Positions 35,807-42,988 of a stretch of DNA of 64,000 bases are shown here, piece after piece (position 1 is the first letter of the stretch; each line of letters begins with the position of its first letter). The position numbers were made by a program, and so were the translations under genes. Under the pieces are notes generated by a model. That model was not told where the DNA came from, did no database searches, and saw only the letters and a program-made list of their open reading frames with translations. The stretch spans positions 148,023 through 212,022 of the forward strand of contig JAAFKA010000007.1 of NCBI GenBank assembly GCA_013299115.1, written 5' to 3'. This DNA comes from Cytophagales bacterium (GTDB taxonomy: Bacteria; Bacteroidota; Bacteroidia; Cytophagales; Thermoflexibacteraceae).

Positions 35807-35910
35807 TAGAGGTTATTACAATTTGTGCCGTACCCTTTAGGGTGCAAGGTCAATTAGTTGAAAATCAATAAGTTAGTTTTTCATAAAAAAAATTATCGTC
35901 ATAACCTCTA
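35807..35910 (+). mobile_element. 104-bp MITE, copy C (diverged)
   Basis: Ends TAGAGGTTATTAC and GTCATAACCTCTA match copies A and B. The inside keeps GCCGTACCCTTTAGG and AAGGTCAATTAG but lacks about 14 central bases and has several substitutions. An older copy of the same family. Confidence 0.82.
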
Positions 35911-35961
35911 ATAACAACCTGATTTTTATTGTATTTAAGCACATTATTTTATTTGCAAGAT

Positions 35962-36579
35962 ATGAACTATACAGCCTTACTAAAAGACGAACTTGCTTCG
36001 TTGGCAACTTATTTTAATGCCAATGAATTGGCATATTTGGCTCTTACTGCCAAAATAGAACAGCCTTTGCGTGAAAAAATAGCCTATCGGTTGCAACAAC
36101 GCATTACAGCCGAAAATCCTGACCTCTATTGTGCAAGGGAATGGCACGATACAGATATTGCTTTGATAGACAAAGAGGGCAATGTAAACCGTATTGTGCT
36201 TATCAAGTCGGGCTATACGGCAGACGAAACCAATATGAATGCAAGTATGGTGGGCTTTTATCCCAAAAAAATTATAGATGATTTGCGGAAAACTGCCGAG
36301 TTAGGTGGCAACGAAACCAAATATTTTGCGTTATTGTTCTATACGCACATAGACAAGCCCGTGCCTGCACACCTAAAAAAAATAGTGAAACACGACAATT
36401 CATTGAATAGGGCATTTAAGCAACAAAATGCAGCCCAAATTATAGAAGAAGCACAAGGCTATATCAATCATTTTTTCGAGCAGCACCGCATCACTACCGA
36501 ACAAGGCTGCATAGAAGCAGGGCAGTGTTGGGATATTGAGGTAAAAATTTATTATTGGTTTATGGAACTGAGCTTGTAG
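35962..36579 (+). CDS. hypothetical protein with PD-(D/E)XK-like pattern
   Basis: 205 residues from the ATG at 35962. I do not recognise the family. The middle reads REWHDTDIALIDKEGNVNRI followed by VLIK: an acidic residue (E60), D65 on a strand and K82 at the end of the next strand, the layout of restriction-endonuclease-fold domains. It is preceded by a helix with PLREKIAYRLQQ and followed by alternating strands and helices (KYFALLFYTHID). No signal peptide or membrane segment. It stands alone, with MITE C just upstream and a repeat field downstream. A nuclease role is inference. Confidence 0.6.
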   Translation: MNYTALLKDELASLATYFNANELAYLALTAKIEQPLREKIAYRLQQRITAENPDLYCAREWHDTDIALIDKEGNVNRIVLIKSGYTADETNMNASMVGFYPKKIIDDLRKTAELGGNETKYFALLFYTHIDKPVPAHLKKIVKHDNSLNRAFKQQNAAQIIEEAQGYINHFFEQHRITTEQGCIEAGQCWDIEVKIYYWFMELSL

Positions 36580-36728
36580 AACAGACTTTAGTCGAATGCT
36601 GTTCGGCTAAGAAAGTAGATGATAAATTTTGTAATTATTTGATTATCAATTAGTTGAATTTATTAAGTTCCGATAGGACAATTTCATTGCGGACAACATA
36701 TTTATAGAAAAAACAAGACCCAACTCCC

Positions 36729-36774
36729 TCAAAGTGCCGTAGGCACGAAATATTTCGTGCCTACGGCACTTTGA
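36729..36774. repeat. 46-bp perfect palindrome, AAGTGCCGTAGGCACGAAAT type
   Basis: Reads identically on both strands, centre AAATATTT. A half copy follows at about 36800-36823, and degenerate versions occur at 2600-2715. Confidence 0.9.
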
Positions 36775-36831
36775 AAGATGAGAGAACGGCGTTACTATAA
36801 ATATTTCGTGCCTACGGCACTAAAAACAGCT

Positions 36832-36883
36832 GTTCTTAGCTTAACAGCATTGGACTAAAGTCCAATGCTGTTAAGCTAAGAAC
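36832..36883. repeat. 52-bp palindrome with GGACTAAAGTCC core
   Basis: 25-base perfect arms (CTTAGCTTAACAGCATTGGA on one side) with two unpaired bases in the centre. Relatives at 2508-2573 and near 32770 and 37100. Confidence 0.9.
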
Positions 36884-36888
36884 AACTC

Positions 36889-37088
36889 ACAACCTCGAAG
36901 AGGTTGAACAACAATAGCCCTACGTGCAACGTAGGGAAGTATTTGCAAATGTGCATCCAACCCCGAAGGGGTTGAACATTCGTGTAGCAATATGTCATTG
37001 TTCAACCTCTTCGGGGTTGTGGAGTAGCCTTGCACCTTTTTCCCTATGTTACACGTAGGGCTAATTGTTCAACCTCTTCGAGGTTGTA
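36889..37088. repeat. composite long palindrome, copy 2
   Basis: Same order of modules as 32539-32753, without the foreign bases in the first module: AACCTCGAAGAGGTTGAAC, CCCTACGTGCAACGTAGGG, AACCCCGAAGGGGTTGAAC, then reversed modules ending TTCGAGGTTGTAAA. Long stretches (for example GGGAAGTATTTGCAAATGTG) are identical to copy 1. Confidence 0.9.
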
Positions 37089-37213
37089 AATATGATTCCT
37101 TAGCTTAATAGCATTGGACTTTAGTCGGAGACGCCTAGTCCGTTCACTTTTATGGCATAAAAATTTGATTTTTAGATGCCAAAAATGCTTTTAAGGTTGA
37201 TATAACCAAAAAA

Positions 37214-37237
37214 AACGGACTAAAGTCCGTTCTACAG
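37214..37237. repeat. AACGGACTAAAGTCCGTT plus CTACAG unit
   Basis: The 24-base sequence is the same as that at 60814-60837 and, inverted, 60753-60776. A variant lies within the coding region at 44362-44387. Confidence 0.85.
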
Positions 37238-37251
37238 TAAATTTATTATAC

Positions 37252-37914
37252 ATGAAAAACATCAATTCTTTTAGTGATTTACTCCAATTTTTGCTCAATG
37301 CCGATGAAATTATCAGCGAGGGCGGATTAGCTGCCATTTGCCTGATAGTGTTTGCCGAAACAGGACTATTTTTCTGTTTTTTTCTCCCAGGTGATTACTT
37401 GCTATTTTTAGCGGGGGTCTTGTGTGCTACCCATATTTTAAAAGTTAATATCATCATTTTGACTGTTGCCATTTTTTTGGCAGCTATTTTGGGCAATTTT
37501 ACAGCCTATTTTTTCGGCAAAAGCGTAGGCGAGGCACTGTATCAACGCCCCGACTCCTTCTTTTTCAAGAAAAGATATATCAAAAGCACCAGAGAATTTT
37601 TTAACAAATATGGTGGCAACTCCTTGATAATTGGTCGTTTTTTGCCAATCATTCGCACTTTTGCCCCTATTTTGGCAGGAACAGCCCAAATGGACATTAA
37701 GCTATTCACAAAATACAATCTGATAGGTGGCTTTTTGTGGTCTTTTGGTTTGGTGTTGAGTGGTTTCTTTTTAGGCTATGAATTTCCACAAATCATAGAG
37801 TATATTCAATACATCATTTTGTTCTTTTTAGGCGTAACTTCGTTTACTGTTATCAAAGCCTATTTGAAAATTCGCAAAGAACAAAAAGCAGAAGAACAAA
37901 GCAATGAAAGTTAA
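37252..37914 (+). CDS. DedA/VTT-domain membrane protein
   Basis: 220 residues, about five membrane segments. DedA motifs: FAETGLFFCFFLPGDYLLFL and, in the second half, GRFLPIIRTFAPILAG. DedA proteins are lipid-handling (flippase-type) membrane proteins; several recycle undecaprenyl phosphate or phosphatidylethanolamine. The C-terminal tail is charged. The stop codon overlaps the next gene by 11 bases, so the two are translationally coupled. Confidence 0.92.
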   Translation: MKNINSFSDLLQFLLNADEIISEGGLAAICLIVFAETGLFFCFFLPGDYLLFLAGVLCATHILKVNIIILTVAIFLAAILGNFTAYFFGKSVGEALYQRPDSFFFKKRYIKSTREFFNKYGGNSLIIGRFLPIIRTFAPILAGTAQMDIKLFTKYNLIGGFLWSFGLVLSGFFLGYEFPQIIEYIQYIILFFLGVTSFTVIKAYLKIRKEQKAEEQSNES

Positions 37915-38290
37915 TTTTCTATTTTGGGGTTGCTTGTTGGCAGCCACAGCCGTAGCTTTGGGTGCTTTTGGCGCACATGGTTTCAAAAATATATTGACAA
38001 CGACAGGCAAAGCAGAGGTATTCGAAACAGCCACTCGTTACCATTTTTATCACTCTTTGGGCTTAGTTGGCATAGGTTTGTGGCAAAAAAGCAATGCAAG
38101 TCGTGAGGTAGCCAATCGTAATTTAGTCTATGCAGGTTGGTTATTTTTGGTAGGAATTTTGTTTTTTTCAGGTGCTTTATACGTGCTTGCCCTCACAGGT
38201 TTTACCAAATTAGGTATGGTAGCTCCGTTGGGTGGCTTGGCTTTTATAGTAGGTTGGTTATTATGTGCAAAAACAGCAATTAATTCTTAA
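37904..38290 (+). CDS. DUF423 family small membrane protein
   Basis: 128 residues, four membrane segments. N-terminal AATAVALGAFGAHGFKNIL and the central ATRYHFYHSLGLVGIGLW are the DUF423 signature. Function unknown. Overlaps the end of the DedA gene by 11 bases. The next 180 bases hold a non-coding repeat-like sequence (CTTTGCGGTTAG and inverted ACACAAAG motifs) and no gene. Confidence 0.9.
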   Translation: MKVNFLFWGCLLAATAVALGAFGAHGFKNILTTTGKAEVFETATRYHFYHSLGLVGIGLWQKSNASREVANRNLVYAGWLFLVGILFFSGALYVLALTGFTKLGMVAPLGGLAFIVGWLLCAKTAINS

Positions 38291-38472
38291 TGTTGAATTT
38301 TGAAATTCTCTGCGTATTTTGACCATAAGGCTCACAAAGAAAAAATGCAAAGTACACAAAGAATATTTCTCAAAATTGTCTTTTCTTAGCGTACCCTGCG
38401 TGATACTTGGCGTACTTTGCGGTTAGAAATTTATTCAAAATTAAACATTTAAAACTCAAAATTAAAAAAACT

Positions 38473-39372
38473 ATGTTCGGATTTGGAGAAGACAAACCCA
38501 CATCTATCGACACACTGATAGACACCTTGCCCACTACTGGGGCAACGGTTTATGCCCTCAAAGCCTTAGACTTTGTGGTGCCTGGCGAATGGGAAAATGT
38601 TACCCGTTTTGACGATATGCTCAAAAAAGTAACAGGCGAAACTGATGCAGCTTTCTTGGCAAAAGTAAAGCAACGCACTTTGGCACTTTACAACGACTCG
38701 GCAGAAGGCTACCAAACGGCTGTAAAAATTTACGGTTGGGTGGACACTTCCGACAAAATGTTGGGGGCTGCTGCCTTAGCCAATAAAGTGGCAGAGTCGG
38801 TGAGTTTCTTGTCTTTTATGGACAAAATCACGCCAAAAGCCGACAACGCCCAAGCAATAGATTTGGCGGTAAAATTGGTGGCAGAAGTGGTAGCCTTTAC
38901 CAAAGTAAATGGCATACCCGGCGATGGAATCTCCGATTTTGTAAAAGCCTTAGCAGAATATGACGGCGAATCTAAAATTCGTATGGCTGCATTGGTTTGT
39001 TTCGATGGTGTATTGCCTTTGGGTCCAGATTTCGTGGCAAAAGTAGGTCAAGTGTTGGGCGGACTTTCAATGGACAGCCTAAACGACAACGCTATTTTCC
39101 AAAAAATTTCGGGCTTTATTCCCGTAGGAGATAAAGTAGGCTATGTTCGCCAAAGTTTTGATGCAACCAAATCGTGGATGAGTGATTTTGCAACCAAAAA
39201 CAATATTTCTGCTGATAAAATCAAAACGCAACTTTCGTCTTACATAGAAATTGCAGATGACAAATTGGATTATGTGGCTGGATTTATTGACGTGGCTACC
39301 AACTACTACGAACACACAGGCTACCAAGCCGTAGCTGCCCGACTCATAGAAAGAGCCGTAAACGAAGTGTAA
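38473..39372 (+). CDS. hypothetical cytoplasmic protein
   Basis: 299 residues from the ATG at 38473; the upstream open extension lies in repeat DNA. Not recognised. Predominantly helical and acidic, without signal peptide or membrane segments. Recurring hydrophobic/alanine helices (LGAAALANKVAESVSFLSFM; AIDLAVKLVAEVVAFTKVNG) suggest a helical-repeat fold. The final helix ends ARLIERAVNEV. Monocistronic; repeats lie on both sides. Confidence 0.75.
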   Translation: MFGFGEDKPTSIDTLIDTLPTTGATVYALKALDFVVPGEWENVTRFDDMLKKVTGETDAAFLAKVKQRTLALYNDSAEGYQTAVKIYGWVDTSDKMLGAAALANKVAESVSFLSFMDKITPKADNAQAIDLAVKLVAEVVAFTKVNGIPGDGISDFVKALAEYDGESKIRMAALVCFDGVLPLGPDFVAKVGQVLGGLSMDSLNDNAIFQKISGFIPVGDKVGYVRQSFDATKSWMSDFATKNNISADKIKTQLSSYIEIADDKLDYVAGFIDVATNYYEHTGYQAVAARLIERAVNEV

Positions 39373-39466
39373 GGTTTTAATGTTGAATACTTAATTTTGA
39401 ATTTTTAATGTTTGTAAATTCAAAATTAAGTATTGGATTTGTTTAGTTACTTTCAACCAGCCAATT

Positions 39467-39540
39467 TTGCACACAGATAACACTGATTTTATGGATAAAA
39501 TCGGTGTTTTATCCGTAAAATCAGTGTTATCTGTGTGCAA
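39467..39540. repeat. 74-bp inverted repeat
   Basis: Arms TTGCACACAGATAACACTGA and its complement at the far end, with an inner GGATAAAA/TTTTATCC pair; nearly perfect. The last part of a 217-bp intergenic region, positioned before the outer-membrane-type gene. No T run follows. Confidence 0.85.
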
Positions 39541-39589
39541 AAGACGTTATAGTTTCCCCAAGTAAAAACATTCAAACCTCAAAATTAAA

Positions 39590-40204
39590 ATGAAAAAACT
39601 CATTTTTTTTCACTTTTTTTTGTCTTTCTTTTTTGGATTAGTAGCCACTACCAACGCCCAAAATGGCGAATTTAGTGGTAGAGTTTCCTTATTTTATGAG
39701 CAAGTGCGTCATTTTAAGCCCAATAGGGTTTATCAAAGTGGCGGTATCAATGCAGAGTTTTTTGTCAATGATGAAGGTTGGTTTAGCATAGGTTACAGCA
39801 CTTCGCTGGGACATGATACCCAAAATGGATTGGTTTTTCATATGCCTTTGGGAGTTTATTTGTCCTCTTATCCTTTTAGATTGGCTGCTATCAACAGGGT
39901 CAATGATGATTTTTATATTTGGCTTGCCGTTTTGCTTTTGATTATACCCGAATCAGCTAATTTTCACTTCAAAGTATCCAATGAATTTGTCGTTTCGCCT
40001 TACATAGCCCCTGCAGGCATAGATTATTGGCGAACAAATGACCAAACAAATGTCTGGAGCCCCACTTTTTCGGCAGGAATAAAGATGCACGTCTTGAAAG
40101 AAAAAATGAGCCTTGCACCCTTTGCTGGTATTAAAATCCATTATGATGCCCCCCAATGGAATCAGGTGCAGTTTGGGGTCATGGTGGGGCTGGGTTGGGA
40201 TTAA
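39590..40204 (+). CDS. secreted outer-membrane beta-barrel-type protein
   Basis: 204 residues. A signal peptide (hydrophobic FFHFFLSFFFGLVATT, cleavage after NAQ) is followed by alternating amphipathic strands: FSGRVSLFYEQV, GWFSIGYSTSLGHD, SPTFSAGIKMHVL, LAPFAGIKIHYD, and a last strand VQFGVMVGLGWD ending in an aromatic and an acidic residue. This fits a small outer-membrane barrel; the function is unknown. Confidence 0.75.
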   Translation: MKKLIFFHFFLSFFFGLVATTNAQNGEFSGRVSLFYEQVRHFKPNRVYQSGGINAEFFVNDEGWFSIGYSTSLGHDTQNGLVFHMPLGVYLSSYPFRLAAINRVNDDFYIWLAVLLLIIPESANFHFKVSNEFVVSPYIAPAGIDYWRTNDQTNVWSPTFSAGIKMHVLKEKMSLAPFAGIKIHYDAPQWNQVQFGVMVGLGWD

Positions 40205-40272
40205 ATTAATTAAAATGCTGCTTTTAATGAACAAACTTAATTCCAAGTTTCTTTTCTTTTTTGTGGTTGGTG

Positions 40273-40409
40273 GCAAAACAGCCAAGCCCAAACCCGTACA
40301 GATTTGCCTTTGTATCAGGCAGAACAGCAAAAAAAACAAAAAACTTTGTACTTTTTGAACCAAACTTTGCAAAAACACGAGGGCATTCAGACTGCACAAG
40401 ATTCTATCA
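40273..40409 (+). pseudogene. partial copy of the 94-residue secreted protein gene
   Basis: Bases 40273-40409 match 42644-42780 at all but one position with no gaps. The copy keeps codons from the end of the signal peptide to about residue 60, lacks the ATG and the 3' third, and is cut off where the repeat module begins. A dead duplicate. Confidence 0.88.
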
Positions 40410-40649
40410 GCCCAACTTTGGTTGATGTTCAACTTCTTCGAGATTGTAAATATATTTTTAAAATTTTTTTTACGCCTGCTAAACACTTAAAATTTAATTT
40501 TTATATAGCGACTACTCAAATAGTTTAGTAGTTTTTTAAAAGTCCTAAAAAAAATGTTAAAAAATTTTAAAAAAAAATAACCATTATTCATTGTTTTAGC
40601 TAAAAAAAAGATTGAAAAACAAAAGTTTAATTTTTTTGTTTAAAAATAT

Positions 40650-40680
40650 TTTGGAAAGTAAAAAAATAATTTCACCTTTG
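40650..40680 (+). promoter_or_regulatory. promoter of the C10 protease gene
   Basis: TTTG (40650-40653), 19-base spacer, CACCTTTG (40673-40680; one mismatch to TAnnTTTG). It lies 42 bases before the ATG and inside the upstream open extension, supporting the start at 40723. Confidence 0.6.
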
Positions 40681-40722
40681 CACCGTTTAAATTATTTCAC
40701 ACAAAGTACTAACCGAATTATT

Positions 40723-41946
40723 ATGAAATCACAAGTAATTGCCTGCCTCTCAGGTCACAGGTCGCAGGTCTTTTTAGGTCTTGCTCTTTTCACAAGTTTG
40801 CTACTCCCAGCTTGCAAAGAAGACGTGAAAGTACAGCCCCCAACTATTTTGCAACCCTCCTCAGCTTTTGTAGATATGAAAACTGCCGAAATTGTTGCAA
40901 AAAATGCTTATAGAAGTTCCAATACTTTTAAAAGCAATGCCAAAGCCTCACGAGTGGAAAGTCTGCCACAACGTGAAATTTTGAACAGCCAAACCATTAC
41001 CACACCCGACCGTCAGGCAGCAGCCTATGTGTTCAACTACAAAGATGGAGGCTGGGCTATTATTTCTGCCGACAAGCATTTTATGCCTATTTTGGCTCAC
41101 AATGAAACAGGTTTTTATTCGGCAACCAATAAAAATAATGGCGTATTATTTTGGGAGGCAGAACTCCAAGCCAATGTGCAAGAAGCACGCCGCACCAACC
41201 CCGCTTATCCTGATGCAGTGGTAAAAGAGTGGCAGAACTTAGTTTGCGACCCCGACCCTGTACCAGAAAGACAGGGCAACGCCACCACCCAAAAATGCTA
41301 TGGCGACAATGACTTAATTTACTACTTTGAAGTAAATCCTCTTTTGCGTACTGAATGGGGGCAAGGTTGTTTTTATAACTCACAGATTGAACACGAGGGT
41401 ATTTTTTGCCAACGTTCTCCCACTGGTTGCGTAGCAGTAGCAGAAGCACAGGTAATGTTTTATTACAGAAAACCTATAAATGCCTATCAATGGGCAAATA
41501 TGCCAGTTCCAGGACGTTTTTTAAATGCAGAGAATGGTCCAGTGGCACAATTAATGAAAGAGGTGGGTAATTCTCTTCGGATGACTTATGGAACTAATGA
41601 ATCTGGGGCTTATACCAGTGACGTACCTACGTCCTTAAAAAATAAATATGGTTATGCTTCAGCTGATTATGTTGATTATACCTTTGATGTGGTAAAAGCT
41701 AATTTGCGTTGGGCGCAACCTGTTATTTTGGCTGCAAATAAAGACACTAACTGGTTTTGGTCGTTTGATGGTCATGCGTGGATAGCAGACGGTTTTAGAG
41801 AAACTGTCTATGTAGGTTATAGCTTTGGGAGTTTGCACATGAATTGGGGATGGGAAGGAATGTTTAATGGTTGGTACACGAGTTGGAATCCTGATACTTT
41901 TAACTTTCAGTATAAAAAAAGAGCAATTATTAACATACGTCCTTAA
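40723..41946 (+). CDS. C10-family cysteine peptidase (streptopain-like) lipoprotein
   Basis: 407 residues. Signal sequence ending in the lipobox LLPAC (C31), so probably membrane-anchored before processing. Residues about 50-165 match the Spi/C10 propeptide (AAAYVFNYKDGGWAIISADK). The protease domain starts near PLLRTEWGQGCFYN; catalytic cysteine C236 in SPTGCVAVAEAQVMFYY, histidine H351 in FDGHAWIADGF, and HMNWGWEG provides the conserved Asn/Trp. Streptopain and the Bacteroides fragilis Bfp proteases belong here and are usually made as inactive zymogens. It is followed 19 bases later by a small lipoprotein, possibly its inhibitor. The signal region contains a CAGGTC triplet repeat. Confidence 0.92.
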   Translation: MKSQVIACLSGHRSQVFLGLALFTSLLLPACKEDVKVQPPTILQPSSAFVDMKTAEIVAKNAYRSSNTFKSNAKASRVESLPQREILNSQTITTPDRQAAAYVFNYKDGGWAIISADKHFMPILAHNETGFYSATNKNNGVLFWEAELQANVQEARRTNPAYPDAVVKEWQNLVCDPDPVPERQGNATTQKCYGDNDLIYYFEVNPLLRTEWGQGCFYNSQIEHEGIFCQRSPTGCVAVAEAQVMFYYRKPINAYQWANMPVPGRFLNAENGPVAQLMKEVGNSLRMTYGTNESGAYTSDVPTSLKNKYGYASADYVDYTFDVVKANLRWAQPVILAANKDTNWFWSFDGHAWIADGFRETVYVGYSFGSLHMNWGWEGMFNGWYTSWNPDTFNFQYKKRAIINIRP

Positions 41947-41965
41947 CTTTTAAACAACTAAAAAT

Positions 41966-42424
41966 ATGCGCAACTTCATTATTTTGTTTTTTTGTTTAGC
42001 TCTTGCCTTTGTTTCTTGTGAGCAGCCTGAGGATAGTCAGCCTCCTGTTCCGATAAGTTTTGTTTTTGCAGATTCTTTGGGTAATCCTGTAATTACTGAC
42101 AAAGATTTTGTTATAGAATGGGGAGAAATAGATAAGGCAAATAGGTTTACACCTATTAATAGCACTCGTTACCTACTTTCTGTTACTGAAACAGCATTTA
42201 AAGAATCTAAGTACAAGTATAAAATAGGACTTCATGGCTTTTTTCCTCGTAGCAGCAACACCGTTTATTTAAGAAGTAGCAATACTTTTGTAGATAAATT
42301 GCAAGTAGATGTGGATAGTCATTACAAAATGCGTGTTTATTTTAATGAAATTGAAATAAACCAAATAGAAAAATATCCTAATTTTGAAAACTTGTATATA
42401 TTTCCATACAAAAGAGTAAGATAA
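41966..42424 (+). CDS. small lipoprotein, possible C10 protease partner
   Basis: 152 residues. The signal sequence ends in the lipobox FVSC (C18), followed by an Ala/Pro/Glu-type linker (EQPEDSQPPVP) and a beta-rich domain (ISFVFADSLGNPVITDKDF). It resembles neither the streptopain inhibitor Spi nor staphostatins well enough to say so. It is transcribed with the protease (19-base gap) and followed by a terminator, so the two form a unit. In B. fragilis, C10 protease genes are linked to inhibitor genes; an inhibitory role here is inference from position. Confidence 0.7.
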   Translation: MRNFIILFFCLALAFVSCEQPEDSQPPVPISFVFADSLGNPVITDKDFVIEWGEIDKANRFTPINSTRYLLSVTETAFKESKYKYKIGLHGFFPRSSNTVYLRSSNTFVDKLQVDVDSHYKMRVYFNEIEINQIEKYPNFENLYIFPYKRVR

Positions 42425-42441
42425 AAAGGATAATTAAATTG

Positions 42442-42477
42442 AAAAGCTGTGAGAAATTTTATTTTCTTACAGCTTTT
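42442..42477 (+). terminator. terminator of the protease-lipoprotein unit
   Basis: Imperfect 15-bp stem (AAAAGCTGTGAGAAA with TTTCTTACAGCTTTT) starting 17 bases after the stop codon and ending in T's. Confidence 0.8.
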
Positions 42478-42599
42478 TGTTATTTTTGAAGATAACTTTC
42501 TACACATTTATACTATGTTTTTTTAACGGCACAATCTTTGGAAATTATGTAGTTTGTAGCATAGCTACGAATTACTTTTTATACAGAACTTAGAATTAT

Positions 42600-42884
42600 A
42601 TGAAATTCATTCTTTTTTTTCTTTTCCTTTTTTTGGGTTGGTTGCAAAACAGCCAAGCCCAAACCCGTACAGATTTGCCTTTGTATCAGGCAGAACAGCA
42701 AAAAAAACAAAAAACTTTGTATTTTTTGAACCAAACTTTGCAAAAACACGAGGGCATTCAGACTGCACAAGATTCTATCAAGCAAAAAATGGCTGCTGAT
42801 TCGTTGCAACGCTATACCTTGCAACAAAAACAAGTGCAAAATTTGCAAAATGAAAATAGGAAATCGTATAGGTTGAAAAATTAA
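42600..42884 (+). CDS. small secreted glutamine-rich protein
   Basis: 94 residues: signal peptide (MKFILFFLFLFLGWLQ, cleavage after QAQ) and a mature helical part rich in Gln and Lys (YQAEQQKKQKTLYFLNQTLQ; LQRYTLQQKQVQNLQ), a probable coiled coil. Function unknown. A partial dead copy lies at 40273-40409. The repeat palindrome 42886-42952 directly follows the stop. Confidence 0.7.
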   Translation: MKFILFFLFLFLGWLQNSQAQTRTDLPLYQAEQQKKQKTLYFLNQTLQKHEGIQTAQDSIKQKMAADSLQRYTLQQKQVQNLQNENRKSYRLKN

Positions 42885-42885
42885 C

Positions 42886-42952
42886 TTGGTAATTCTATCT
42901 ATACGATTGTCAAGGTCTGCGACCATTGCCAACGTATAGATAGAATTACCAA
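42886..42952. repeat. TTGTCAAGGTC palindrome, copy 3 (long arms)
   Basis: The common inner module is extended here by the arms TTGGTAATTCTATCTATACG and their complement, giving a 67-base hairpin. It starts right after the stop of the Gln-rich gene and may end its transcript. Confidence 0.88.
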
Positions 42953-42988
42953 CATTTAAAATTAAACATTCAACATTCAAAATTAACT

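Larger units (their letters stand above)
36580..37251. other. gene-free stretch: repeat field
   Basis: 672 bases, almost all palindromic: partial copies of the GACTTTAGTC module (near 36583 and 37110), a 46-bp perfect palindrome (36729-36774) with a half copy at about 36800-36823, a 52-bp palindrome (36832-36883), the composite palindrome (36889-37088) and an AACGGACTAAAGTCCGTT unit (37214-37237). No coding region. Confidence 0.85.
40205..40722. other. gene-free stretch with a duplicated gene fragment
   Basis: Contains a 137-bp fragment of the gene at 42600-42884 (40273-40409), then the module GTTCAACTTCTTCGAGATTG (about 40427-40446, a degenerate piece of the composite palindrome), then very AT-rich DNA with the protease promoter. 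No functional gene. Confidence 0.7.

Noticed and set aside
40304..40528. Short plus-strand frames over the duplicated fragment
   Set aside because: They run through a truncated copy of another gene and adjoining repeat DNA, with no start matching the original.
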